From NCBI RefSeq assembly GCF_011044995.1, contig NZ_JAAKZW010000061.1:1-35231 (forward strand): a stretch of 35,231 bases of DNA, written 5' to 3'. Below are positions 23,514 to 31,344 of this stretch, piece by piece (within the stretch, counting starts at the first letter, position 1; each line of letters begins with the position of its first letter). Below the pieces are notes generated by a model. It was given only the letters and a program-made list of their open reading frames with translations. It was not told the origin of the DNA and did no database searches. Source of the DNA: Streptomyces mesophilus (GTDB taxonomy: Bacteria; Actinomycetota; Actinomycetes; Streptomycetales; Streptomycetaceae). Both the position numbers and the translations under genes were made by a program.

Positions 23514-24772
23514 GCACGGCAACCGACGTCAACAAGCCCACGGTGCAGCCGCGTCCGACCGGTCGCAGGCTCTCCCTGGCGAAGGTCATGATCGGTGTCG
23601 CGGGCCTCCTGGTCCTCGTCTCGATCGTCCGCCTGATCACCGGCGCCGACGGCATCACCTCCGTCGGCCAGATGTCCACCGCACTCAAGCTCGCCGTGCC
23701 GATCGGCCTCGCCGGTCTCGGCGGTCTGTGGGCCGAGCGCGCGGGCGTCGTGAACATCGGCCTCGAAGGCATGATGATCCTCGGCACCTGGTTCGGCGCC
23801 TGGGCCGGCTACCAGTGGGGACCGTGGACCGGCCTCCTCATGGGCATCGTCGGCGGTGCGATCGGCGGTCTGATCCACGCGATCGCCACCGTCACCTTCA
23901 AGGTCAACCACATCGTCTCCGGTGTCGCGATCAACATCCTCGCGATCGGCGCGACCCGCTACATGTCGACCTTCGCCTTCGAGGACGTCGAGGGCGGCAC
24001 CTCGAAGCAGTCCCCGCCGGTCGAATCCCTCGGCAACTTCTCGATCCCGGGCCTGTCCACCTGGCTGGACTCGCTCAACGAGAAGGGCTGGTTCCTGATC
24101 TCGGACATCGCGGGCCTGCTCGGCGGGGCGGTGACGAACCTGTCGCCCCTGACGGTCATCGCCATCGCCCTGGTCCCGTTCACCTGGTGGGCGCTGTGGC
24201 GTACGGCCTTCGGTCTGCGCCTGCGCTCCTGCGGTGAGCACCCGGTCGCGGCCGAGTCGCTCGGCGTCAACGTCTACAAGTACAAGTACCTGGCCGTGAT
24301 CATCTCGGGCGGTTTCGCGGGCCTCGGCGGCGCGTTCCTCTCGATCGTCTCCGCCAGTTTCTACCTCGAGGGCCAGACCGGCGGCCGCGGCTACATCGGT
24401 CTCGCCTCGATGATCTCCGGCAACTGGATGCCGGGCGGACTCGCGATGTCCGCGGGCCTGTTCGGCTACACCGACAGCCTCAACCTCCGCGGCGGCGGCG
24501 TGAACGTGCACGCGCTGCTGCTGCTCCTGGCGATCCTCCTGGTCATCGCGCTCGGCTGGCAGCTGTGGAGCAAGCGGTACGTGCCGGCGCTGATCACCTC
24601 GGTGATCGCGGCCCTCGTCCTCGTCTGGTACCTGATGACCGACGAGGTCCCGAGCCAGTTCGTGACGGCCACGCCGTACGTGGCGACGCTCCTCGTCCTG
24701 GCCCTGTCGGCCCAGCGCCTGAGGATGCCGAAGGCGGACGGCCTGCCCTACTACAAGGGCCAGGGCAAGTGA
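23510..24772 (+). CDS. nucleoside ABC transporter permease 2 (YufQ-like)
   Basis: A 420-residue partner permease. After a basic cytoplasmic N-terminus come several hydrophobic segments, the family block GGLWAERAGVVNIGLEGMMILG near 78, FKVNHIVSGVAINILAIG, LRSCGEHPVAAESLGVNVY, and GGRGYIGLASMISGNWMPGG. It has an insert of about 50 residues around 160-215, rich in Ser and charged residues, between membrane segments, and extra C-terminal hydrophobic helices. ATG 23510 overlaps the previous stop and its own stop overlaps the cytidine deaminase start (GTGA), so uptake and catabolism are translationally linked. Confidence 0.92.
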   Translation: MSTATDVNKPTVQPRPTGRRLSLAKVMIGVAGLLVLVSIVRLITGADGITSVGQMSTALKLAVPIGLAGLGGLWAERAGVVNIGLEGMMILGTWFGAWAGYQWGPWTGLLMGIVGGAIGGLIHAIATVTFKVNHIVSGVAINILAIGATRYMSTFAFEDVEGGTSKQSPPVESLGNFSIPGLSTWLDSLNEKGWFLISDIAGLLGGAVTNLSPLTVIAIALVPFTWWALWRTAFGLRLRSCGEHPVAAESLGVNVYKYKYLAVIISGGFAGLGGAFLSIVSASFYLEGQTGGRGYIGLASMISGNWMPGGLAMSAGLFGYTDSLNLRGGGVNVHALLLLLAILLVIALGWQLWSKRYVPALITSVIAALVLVWYLMTDEVPSQFVTATPYVATLLVLALSAQRLRMPKADGLPYYKGQGK

Positions 24773-25164
24773 CCCAGGCTCCCTTCGACTGGGAGCAGCT
24801 TCGGACGGCGGCCCGGGACGCGATGTCCCGGGCCTACGCCCCGTACTCGAACTATCCGGTCGGCGCGGCGGCTCTGGTCTCCGACGGCCGGGTCGTGACG
24901 GGCTGCAACGTCGAGAACGCCTCGTACGGGCTCGGTCTTTGCGCGGAGTGCGGCCTGGTCTCGTCGCTCGCCGCGGGCGGCGGCGGCCGGCTCACGCACT
25001 TCACGTGCGTCGACGGCACGGGAGCGGTCCTGGTCCCGTGCGGCCGCTGCCGGCAGCTCCTGTACGAGTTCGGCGGGCCGGACCTCCTGGTGGAGACCCC
25101 GCAGGGGGTCCTGCCGCTGTCGGCCATGTTGCCGCAGGCATTCGGTCCTGATCACCTGAAGTAA
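24769..25164 (+). CDS. cdd: cytidine deaminase
   Basis: A 131-residue tetrameric-type cytidine deaminase converting cytidine and deoxycytidine to uridine and deoxyuridine. The active site is visible: NVENASYGLGLCAE with zinc ligand Cys58 (Cys in place of the usual His) and catalytic Glu60, and PCGRCRQ with zinc ligands Cys91 and Cys94. The N-terminal APYSNYPVGAAAL substrate loop is also present. GTG 24769 overlaps the permease stop by 4 nt. An upstream in-frame start at 24565 is rejected because it would lie within the permease gene. Its place in the transporter operon indicates salvage of imported pyrimidine nucleosides. Confidence 0.96.
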   Translation: MTQAPFDWEQLRTAARDAMSRAYAPYSNYPVGAAALVSDGRVVTGCNVENASYGLGLCAECGLVSSLAAGGGGRLTHFTCVDGTGAVLVPCGRCRQLLYEFGGPDLLVETPQGVLPLSAMLPQAFGPDHLK

Positions 25165-25207
25165 CAGTTGGGGCGGTTGCCCGCCCCGCACGAACGAGGA
25201 AGGCCCC

Positions 25208-26485
25208 ATGGACGCCATCACCGTCATCCGAGCCAAGCGGGACCGGGGAGAGCTGACCCCCGAACAGATCGACTGGGTCATCGACGCGTACACCCGGGGC
25301 GAGGTGGCCGACTACCAGATGGCCGCCCTGAACATGGCGATCCTGCTCAACGGCATGAACCGCCGCGAGATCGCCCGCTGGACCGCCGCCATGATCGCCT
25401 CCGGCGAGCGCATGAGCTGGGACAGCCTCTCCCGCCCCACCGCCGACAAGCACTCCACCGGCGGCGTGGGCGACAAGATCACGCTGCCGCTCGCGCCGCT
25501 CGTCGCGGCCTGCGGCGCGGCCGTGCCGCAGCTCAGCGGGCGCGGTCTCGGCCACACCGGCGGCACGCTCGACAAGCTGGAGTCGATCCCCGGCTGGCGC
25601 GCGCTGCTCTCCAACGCCGAGATGCTCGACGTACTCGACTCGACCGGCGCGGTGATCTGCGCGGCGGGTGACGGTCTCGCGCCCGCCGACAAGAAGCTGT
25701 ACGCGCTGCGCGATGTCACCGGCACCGTCGAGGCGATCCCGCTGATCGCCTCGTCGATCATGTCGAAGAAGATCGCCGAGGGTACGGGCTCGCTCGTCCT
25801 CGACGTCAAGGTCGGCTCGGGCGCGTTCATGAAGAACATCGAGGACGCCCGCGAACTCGCCTCCACCATGGTCGAGTTGGGCACCGACAGCGGCGTCCGT
25901 ACGGTGGCGCTGCTCACCGACATGGCGACGCCGCTCGGCCTCACGGCGGGCAACGCCCTCGAAGTACGGGAATCCGTCGAGGTGTTGGCGGGCGGCGGCC
26001 CGTCCGACGTGGTCGAGCTGACCCTCGCCCTCGCCCGCGAAATGCTGGACGCGGCGGGCGTCAAGGACGCGGACCCGGCGAAGGCCCTCGCGGACGGCTC
26101 GGCGATGGACGTGTGGCGTCGCATGATCGCCGCGCAGGGCGGCGACCCGGACGCGGAGCTCCCCACCTCCCGCGAGCAGCACGTGGTGACGGCCCCGTCC
26201 TCGGGCGTCCTCACCCGCCTCGACGCGTACGACGTGGGCGTGGCCGCATGGCGCCTGGGCGCGGGCCGCGCGCGCAAGGAGGACCCGGTGCAGGCGGCGG
26301 CGGGCGTCGAGCTGCACGCGAAGCCGGGCGACGAGGTACAGGCGGGTGCGCCGCTGATGACGCTGCACACGGACACGCCGGAACGCTTCGAGTACGCCCT
26401 CGAATCCCTGACATCGGCATGGGACATCGCCCCCACAGGCACGGAGTTCTCCCCGTCCCCGATCGTCCTGGACCGGATCGCTTGA
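25208..26485 (+). CDS. deoA: thymidine phosphorylase
   Basis: A 425-residue pyrimidine-nucleoside phosphorylase that splits thymidine/deoxyuridine (possibly uridine) with phosphate into base and (deoxy)ribose-1-phosphate. The phosphate-binding KHSTGGVGDK lies at 81-90, the family signature SGRGLGHTGGTLDKLESIPG at 110-129, and further conserved SIMSKKIAEG and KVGSGAFMK blocks follow. The C-terminal domain (QHVVTAPSSGVLTRLDAY...LHAKPGDEV) is the usual beta/alpha lid. ATG 25208 has GAGGAAGG upstream. It ends the nucleoside operon, followed directly by a long-stem terminator. It acts after cytidine deaminase in the same pathway. Thymidine versus broader pyrimidine specificity is not resolved. Confidence 0.95.
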   Translation: MDAITVIRAKRDRGELTPEQIDWVIDAYTRGEVADYQMAALNMAILLNGMNRREIARWTAAMIASGERMSWDSLSRPTADKHSTGGVGDKITLPLAPLVAACGAAVPQLSGRGLGHTGGTLDKLESIPGWRALLSNAEMLDVLDSTGAVICAAGDGLAPADKKLYALRDVTGTVEAIPLIASSIMSKKIAEGTGSLVLDVKVGSGAFMKNIEDARELASTMVELGTDSGVRTVALLTDMATPLGLTAGNALEVRESVEVLAGGGPSDVVELTLALAREMLDAAGVKDADPAKALADGSAMDVWRRMIAAQGGDPDAELPTSREQHVVTAPSSGVLTRLDAYDVGVAAWRLGAGRARKEDPVQAAAGVELHAKPGDEVQAGAPLMTLHTDTPERFEYALESLTSAWDIAPTGTEFSPSPIVLDRIA

Positions 26486-26486
26486 T

Positions 26487-26558
26487 CGAAAGGGGGACCC
26501 TCTGTTCCGTGGAGCGCCCGATTTGGGCGATTCCCGGAGACAGAGGGTCCCCCTTTCG
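26487..26558. terminator. long perfect-stem bidirectional terminator after deoA
   Basis: A perfect 19-bp inverted repeat (CGAAAGGGGGACCCTCTGT at 26487-26505; complement at 26540-26558) with T-rich end CTTTCGTTT. Inside is a second hairpin, CGCCC/GGGCG at 26515-26529 with a GATTT loop. It starts 1 nt after the deoA stop and faces the convergent STAS gene, so it can serve both. Confidence 0.85.
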
Positions 26559-26592
26559 TTTGTGACCGGACCGGCCGGCCCCGGTCGGACGG

Positions 26593-26928
26593 TCAGGTGC
26601 GGTCCGGGTCCGGCTCGCGTCCCCGGTGCTCCACCACCCCTAACGTCTCGGCCAAGCCCGTGAGTTGAAGCAAGCGCAGCAGTGCCGGGCCGGGGTCCCT
26701 GATCCGTGTGCCCGCTCCCGCTCGGCGGGCCGTGAGGCGCAGGCGGGCCAAGGCGTCGATGACCGCGAAGTCCGCCTGGCCTGCCTGGTGGAGGGCATGG
26801 GTGTCCACGATCACCTCGGCCGCACCGGTCAGCTCCAGCTGCCCCCGCAGGTGCTCACAGAGCTGGGGGACCTGGGCGCGGGTGAGGGGTGCGGCAAGGC
26901 GGACGACGAGGGGCTCAACGGCAGTCAT
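26593..26928 (-). CDS. STAS-domain (anti-sigma factor antagonist-like) protein
   Basis: A small 111-residue protein with a STAS-like fold pattern: VVRLAAPLTRAQVPQLCEHL, then AEVIVDTHALHQAGQADFAVIDALARL and RIRDPGPALLRLLQLTGLAETLGVV. This resembles SpoIIAA/RsbV anti-sigma antagonists, but the usual phosphorylatable Ser/Thr loop (D-x-S) reads HALHQAGQAD, so classical phospho-switching is doubtful. ATG 26928 is the most probable start but has no clear ribosome site. In-frame ATG 26961 and GTG 26988 would add 11 and 20 residues. No anti-sigma kinase is next to it. It lies 90 nt downstream of the ECF sigma gene on the same strand. Confidence 0.7.
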   Translation of the reverse strand: MTAVEPLVVRLAAPLTRAQVPQLCEHLRGQLELTGAAEVIVDTHALHQAGQADFAVIDALARLRLTARRAGAGTRIRDPGPALLRLLQLTGLAETLGVVEHRGREPDPDRT

Positions 26929-27018
26929 GCAGGGTGGACCGCCCGAGCCCCGAAAACTCATCGGTCCCCGGCCGGACGGTCCGGCCACCCCTCGTAGGAG
27001 TCTGCCAGGAGGCCGCCC

Positions 27019-28026
27019 CTACGCCCCCGCCTCCAGCTTCTCCGGCAGTCCGAACAGCGGGAACCACCGCTTCGTGTCCAGGAATGCGTTGAGGCCCGAG
27101 ATCTTGCCGTCCGTGATCTCGATGACCTGCAGCGCCCACGGCGAGTACGAACCGTCCTCGTTGAGGTGGTACTGCCCGAACGCCGGCGTCCCGTTGGCGA
27201 CCGTCGCGATGAGCTTTCCGTCGCGGCACTTCGCGCCCTGCACCAGGTGCCAGTTGACGATGTCCTCGTGGCCGACCAGCCACAGGTCGAACGGGGGCAT
27301 GGACATGATGGCGTCCTCGTGGAGCAGGGACGTCAGCGTTTCCATGTCATAGCCCTCGAAGGCCGCCACATAGCGGTCGAGCAGCTTCTGCTGGTCATCG
27401 TCGAGCGGATCGATCGTCTCCGTCTCGCGCACCCCGCCGGTGTCCGCGAGGGTCGCCCGCGCGCGCTGCAGCGCACTGTTCACCGACGCCACCGACGTGT
27501 CGAGCAGCTCCGCCACCTCGCTGGCCTTCCACGCGAGCACCTCGCGCAGGATCAGCACGGCGCGCTGCTTGGCCGGCAGATGCTGAAGCGCCGCCACAAA
27601 GGCGAGCCGCACCGTCTCACGGGCCACCGCGGTCTCCGCCGGGTCGGCCGACGACGGCAGCACCCGGCCGTCCGGTACGGGTTCGAGCCAGGTGATCTCC
27701 GAGCGCTCGTTGAGCACCGCGGTCGCCTGATGCGCCTGGTCGGTGAGATCCATGGGACGCGCCCTCTTGTTGCCCGCGTTCAGCATGTCCAGGCACACGT
27801 TGGTCGCGATCCGGTACAGCCACGAGCGCAGCGAGGACCGGCCCTCGAACTTGTCGTACGCGCGCCAGGCACGCACGAACGTGTCCTGCACGGCGTCCTC
27901 GGCCTCGAAGCCGGAACCGAGCATCCGGTAGCAATAACCGGTCAGCTCGGTCCGGTGCTTCTCCATCCGCAGGTCCAAGTCCCCCCTGGTCCCTGCCGCA
28001 CCACTCAGATCAGACGATCCCGCCAT
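27019..28026 (-). CDS. ECF-type RNA polymerase sigma factor with C-terminal SnoaL-like domain
   Basis: A 335-residue ECF sigma factor. Region 2 lies at about 21-83 (YCYRMLGSGFEAEDAVQDTFVRAW and SSLRSWLYRIATNVCLDML). A linker carries ITWLEPVPDGRVLP. Region 4 at about 130-190 has LPAKQRAVLILREVLAWKASEVAELLDTSVASVNSALQRAR, the -35-recognising helix-turn-helix. A SnoaL-like domain follows (about 210-325). This is the SigG-like/ECF56-type architecture in which the C-terminal domain, rather than an anti-sigma factor, is thought to control activity. No anti-sigma gene is adjacent. ATG 28026 has AGGGG 8 nt upstream and is preferred to in-frame GTG 28059. The target promoters are unknown. Confidence 0.9.
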   Translation of the reverse strand: MAGSSDLSGAAGTRGDLDLRMEKHRTELTGYCYRMLGSGFEAEDAVQDTFVRAWRAYDKFEGRSSLRSWLYRIATNVCLDMLNAGNKRARPMDLTDQAHQATAVLNERSEITWLEPVPDGRVLPSSADPAETAVARETVRLAFVAALQHLPAKQRAVLILREVLAWKASEVAELLDTSVASVNSALQRARATLADTGGVRETETIDPLDDDQQKLLDRYVAAFEGYDMETLTSLLHEDAIMSMPPFDLWLVGHEDIVNWHLVQGAKCRDGKLIATVANGTPAFGQYHLNEDGSYSPWALQVIEITDGKISGLNAFLDTKRWFPLFGLPEKLEAGA

Positions 28027-28160
28027 TGGGTTCACCCCTGTAGCCCTCGACACTGGCACTTCGAAAGCTACAGGGCCCCACTGACAATCGCCCGTGAGCA
28101 GCGAAAACCCGTCCTATCCCTTGACAGCCGGCAGAGGAAAGGACGAATCCGTCACGCCGG

Positions 28161-28859
28161 TCACGTGCCGGCCTTGCGCCCGTACACGTAGACGTCGTCG
28201 CCCTTCTTCAGAAGGCTCCAGTACGCCTGTGCATCGGCCTTGCGCATGTTCACGCACCCGCCCGAGCCCGGCGGCGCGTACATGCTCTTGTCGACCTGGT
28301 GGAAGGCGATGCCGCCGTCGAAGAACTGCGTGTACGGCATCCACACCTTGTAGATCGTCGACCAGTGGTTGAGCTTGCGCAGATAGATCTTCTTCGAACC
28401 GGTCCTGGTCTCCGCCCCGTTGCGTCCCGTCCGCACCGGCACGGGACCGTACTTCAGCTTCGAACCGTCCTGGATCCAGCTGATCTGCAGCGTGAGGTTC
28501 ACGCACGCGATCCGGCCCTTGTTGGTGGGGCACTTGCCGGCCGCGTTGGGGTTCTTGCCCACGGCCTTCTGCTTGTTCATCAGGTTCATCACGCCCCAGG
28601 TGACAGGGCCCGCGTACCCGATGTTCGGCTTGATCAGGTGCTTCGTCTGGAAAGCCCGTATCGCCTTGCAGTCCGTCGAGGACTGCTTCCCGTCCACTTT
28701 CAGGCCGAGGAACTTCTCGACCTGCTTCTGGTACGGGCCCGTGCTCGTCGTACACGTGGTGGCGGCCGCCGCCGAGCCGGCGCTCAGCGCCACGCTCAAC
28801 GGCACCACCAGTGCCGCGACCCCCGTCGCCGCCGCTGCTCTCCGGGTCTTTCTCCGCAT
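28161..28859 (-). CDS. secreted L,D-transpeptidase with peptidoglycan-binding domain
   Basis: A 232-residue exported cell-wall enzyme. The signal peptide (MRRKTRRAAAATGVAALVV) ends near AAA-33. A PG_binding_1-like domain (about 43-95, PYQKQVEKFLGLKVDGKQSS ... GYAGPVTWGVMN) precedes a YkuD L,D-transpeptidase domain. The catalytic motif is visible as FHQVDKSMYAPPGSGGCVNM with His187 and nucleophile Cys202. The family typically has SHGC, and SGGC here is a common variant. It would form 3-3 crosslinks or attach proteins in peptidoglycan. Two further Cys pairs (about 36/64 and 110/119) may form disulfides. ATG 28859 has AAGGGG about 10 nt upstream. An in-frame ATG at 28946 would put a non-signal extension in front and is rejected. 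Confidence 0.92.
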   Translation of the reverse strand: MRRKTRRAAAATGVAALVVPLSVALSAGSAAAATTCTTSTGPYQKQVEKFLGLKVDGKQSSTDCKAIRAFQTKHLIKPNIGYAGPVTWGVMNLMNKQKAVGKNPNAAGKCPTNKGRIACVNLTLQISWIQDGSKLKYGPVPVRTGRNGAETRTGSKKIYLRKLNHWSTIYKVWMPYTQFFDGGIAFHQVDKSMYAPPGSGGCVNMRKADAQAYWSLLKKGDDVYVYGRKAGT

Positions 28860-28984
28860 GGCCGTCGTCCCCTTCCGGCGCAGTGTGTGCTCTGTGCTGG
28901 TAGGACGGTTCTGAAGTAGGCCTGGTTGTACGGAAATCGACGTCAATTCAAGGGAAATTCCCGTGAGTTCGGAGCAGGCCGGAC

Positions 28985-30274
28985 TTACCGGGCCGCGACG
29001 AGCACCCGCCGCTCCACTCGCGCCGCATGCGACCCGTAAAGCGTCACCGACACCACACCGAGGACGGCGATCAGACCGAGGACTACGGTCGCGGGCCAGC
29101 CGCCCGCGTGGAAGGCGAGCGCGCCCAGGGTTCCGCCGGCGCTGGAGCCGATGTAGTACGCGGACTGGTAGAGCGCCGAGGCCTGCGCACGGCCCGTGGT
29201 CGCCGTACGGCTGACCGACGAGGAGGCCACCGCATGCCCCGCGAAGAACCCGGCGGTGATCAGGACGAGTCCGAGCAGGATGCCCGCGAGGGAGTCCGTG
29301 AGGGAGAGCAGCAGTCCGGCCGTCGTCGTACCGACCGCGAGATACAGCGCCCCGCGCCGCCCGAGTCGGCCCACCAGCTTGCCCGCGGCGGCCGAGGAGA
29401 CGGTGCCGACCAGATAGACCAGGAAGACCGAACCGACGATGCCCTGCGGCAGGTTGAACGGTTCGTCCACGAGCCGGTACCCGATCACCGTGTACACGGC
29501 GCCGAAGACGGTCATGAACAGCGCGCCGATCGCGTAAAGCCGCACGAGCAGCGGGTTCGACAGATGCCCGCGCACCGTCCCGTACAGGGCACGGGGGTTC
29601 AGTGAACCGGCCTGGAAGTTAAGGGCCTTCGGCAGCAGCGCGCGGAACGCGAGCCCGCACACCAGCGCCATCAGACCCACCGCGAGCAGCGCCGCGCGCC
29701 ACCCCCAGGCCTGCGCGACCCAGCCGGCGAGGATACGGCCGCTCATGCCGCCGATGCTGTTGCCCGCGACGAACAGGCCGACCGCCGCGACCAGCGCCTT
29801 CGGCCGTACTTCCTCCGCGAGATACGCCATCGCGGATGCCGGGAGTCCGGCGAGCGCGGCGCCCTGCACGGCTCGGAGCACGACCAGCCAGCCGATGCTC
29901 GGTGCGAACGGCACGAGAAGGCCGACCAGGACGGCGACGCTCAGCGAGACGGTCATCAGGGTGCGCCGCCCGAACCGCTCCGAGAGCGCGCTCAGCGGGA
30001 GGACGAAGAGGGCGAGCGCGCCGGTCGCCGCGGAGACCGTCCAGCTCGCGTCGTCCGCGGTGACCGCGAACTCGCCCGAGATGGCGGGCAGCAGGGCCTG
30101 CGTGGAGTACAGGAGCGCGAACGTGGCGAGTCCGGCGGCGAACAGCGCGAGGCTGATCCGGCGGTAGCCGGGCAGGCCGGGCGCGAGCCGGGTGTCTTCG
30201 GGGAGAGGGGCAGGGGACGCAGGGGTGAGGGCACCCGCAGGGTGGGCGGATGCCCCGCTACTGGCGGCAGGCAT
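28985..30274 (-). CDS. MFS transporter (YnfM-like exporter)
   Basis: A 429-residue, 12-helix major facilitator. After a Pro/Ala-rich N-terminus of about 35 residues come the first helix (SLALFAAGLATFALLYSTQ), the loop 2-3 motif SERFGRRTLM near 102, the motif-C-like stretch near 145-175, a central loop (FQAGSLNPRALYG) and the second half. The YSTQALLPAI and SWTVSAATGALA segments fit the YnfM/arabinose-efflux-like exporters. It is divergent from a LysR-type gene with a 62-nt gap, a pairing that suggests control of the exporter by that regulator. A -10 (TAATTT) ends 6 nt before ATG 30274, so the mRNA is probably leaderless. Substrate unknown. Confidence 0.9.
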   Translation of the reverse strand: MPAASSGASAHPAGALTPASPAPLPEDTRLAPGLPGYRRISLALFAAGLATFALLYSTQALLPAISGEFAVTADDASWTVSAATGALALFVLPLSALSERFGRRTLMTVSLSVAVLVGLLVPFAPSIGWLVVLRAVQGAALAGLPASAMAYLAEEVRPKALVAAVGLFVAGNSIGGMSGRILAGWVAQAWGWRAALLAVGLMALVCGLAFRALLPKALNFQAGSLNPRALYGTVRGHLSNPLLVRLYAIGALFMTVFGAVYTVIGYRLVDEPFNLPQGIVGSVFLVYLVGTVSSAAAGKLVGRLGRRGALYLAVGTTTAGLLLSLTDSLAGILLGLVLITAGFFAGHAVASSSVSRTATTGRAQASALYQSAYYIGSSAGGTLGALAFHAGGWPATVVLGLIAVLGVVSVTLYGSHAARVERRVLVAAR

Positions 30275-30280
30275 GCTCCG

Positions 30281-30310
30281 AAATTAGGCCGCCCCGATTC
30301 ATGCGTCCAA
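30281..30310 (-). promoter_or_regulatory. promoter of the MFS gene
   Basis: On the minus strand TTGGAC (30310-30305), an 18-nt spacer and TAATTT (30286-30281) precede ATG 30274 by 6 nt. The -35 coincides with the left half of the dyad at 30305-30319. Confidence 0.55.
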
Positions 30311-30319
30311 TGCATGGAC
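30305..30319. promoter_or_regulatory. LysR-type operator candidate in divergent promoter
   Basis: GTCCA-ATGCA-TGGAC is a perfect 5-bp dyad with a 5-nt centre and contains the T-N11-A arrangement of LysR-type sites (TCCAATGCATGGA). It overlaps the -35 of the MFS gene and lies just upstream of the regulator's -10, so one site could control both directions. Confidence 0.55.
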
Positions 30320-30323
30320 TCGC

Positions 30324-30329
30324 CATAAT
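30324..30329 (+). promoter_or_regulatory. -10 element of the LysR gene, leaderless start
   Basis: CATAAT lies 7 nt before ATG 30337, which has no Shine-Dalgarno sequence. This is the spacing expected for transcription starting at the ATG. No convincing -35 is seen; the dyad occupies that zone. Confidence 0.5.
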
Positions 30330-30336
30330 CGTTCCC

Positions 30337-31320
30337 ATGGTGCATGAGCAGAGGTCAGAGGCGGGGCTGTCACTGAACAGTGACACAAAAGACATTCAGG
30401 CCCTCGCCGAACTGGACCCCGAGTCCTGGTCCGCGATCCTCGCGCCCCGCCTCGCGTACTTCGCCGCGGTGGCCCGCGCCGAGCACGTCACGCGGGCCGC
30501 GCACCGGCTCCAGGTCCCGCAGTCCACGGTCTCGCGCGCCCTGGTCCGGCTCGAACGCGACCTGGGCGTCGACCTGTTCGCCCGCCACGGCCGCACGGTC
30601 TCGCTCACCGCGGCCGGCCGTACCTTCCTCGCGACGGTCGAGCGCGCACTGGGCGAAGTGGAAAGAGCGGCCGAGTCGGTACGGGCGGACGCCGACCCCG
30701 AGTCCGGCAAGGTCGCCTTCGGCTTTCTGCACACCATGGGCTCGGAGACGGTGCCGAGCCTGATCCGCGAGTTCCGCGCCGACCATCCCCGGGTCCGCTT
30801 CACCCTCGTCCAGAACTACGGCGAGTGGATGCTGGAGCATCTGCGCTCGGGAGAGCTCGACCTCTGCCTGACGTCCCCGGTCCCGGACGCCCCGGACCTG
30901 GCCGCCCGCCGCCTCGACGAACAGCGCCTGCGCCTGGTCGTCCCCGAGGACCACCGCCTCGCGACCCGCAAACGCATCCGGCTCGCGGAGGCCGCCGAGG
31001 AAACCTTCATCATGCTGGAGCCGGGCTACGGCCTGCGCCGCATCACCGACGACCTGTGCGCGGAGGCCGGCTTCCGCCCGCGCATCGCCTTCGAGGGCGA
31101 GGAGGCGGAAACCCTGCGCGGCCTGGTCGCGGTCGGCCTGGGCGTGGCGCTTCTCCCGCCACCCGCCGTACCGCGCAAGGGAGTCGTGGAACTGACGATC
31201 ACGGGCCAGCGCGCGGTCCGCGAGATCGGCGTCGCCTGGCTCGAGGGCCACCCGGACACACCGCCGGTGGCGGCGTTCAAGAGGTTCTTGCTGACGAGGA
31301 GGGGGCGGCTGCTCGCGTAA
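30337..31320 (+). CDS. LysR-family transcriptional regulator
   Basis: A 327-residue LysR-type regulator. An N-terminal extension of about 38 residues precedes the winged helix-turn-helix (AYFAAVARAEHVTRAAHRLQ, VPQSTVSRALVRLERDLGVDLF at about 40-82, RTVSLTAAGRTF). The C-terminal effector domain begins KVAFGFLHTMGSETVPSLI and includes LDLCLTSPV, VVPEDHRLA and EGEEAETLRGLVAVGLGVALLP, the usual periplasmic-binding-like fold. It is divergent from the MFS exporter and probably its regulator, binding the dyad at 30305-30319. ATG 30337 is chosen from the promoter position; upstream in-frame ATGs at 30298 and 30313 would lie within the operator. It ends 24 nt from the convergent hydrolase gene. Confidence 0.92.
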   Translation: MVHEQRSEAGLSLNSDTKDIQALAELDPESWSAILAPRLAYFAAVARAEHVTRAAHRLQVPQSTVSRALVRLERDLGVDLFARHGRTVSLTAAGRTFLATVERALGEVERAAESVRADADPESGKVAFGFLHTMGSETVPSLIREFRADHPRVRFTLVQNYGEWMLEHLRSGELDLCLTSPVPDAPDLAARRLDEQRLRLVVPEDHRLATRKRIRLAEAAEETFIMLEPGYGLRRITDDLCAEAGFRPRIAFEGEEAETLRGLVAVGLGVALLPPPAVPRKGVVELTITGQRAVREIGVAWLEGHPDTPPVAAFKRFLLTRRGRLLA

Positions 31321-31344
31321 AGCGGCCCCCTCGCACGCAGCGTC

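Noticed and set aside
26929..27018. Possible promoter for the STAS gene
   Set aside because: No convincing -10/-35 pair or ribosome site was found. The gene may be read through from the sigma factor gene.
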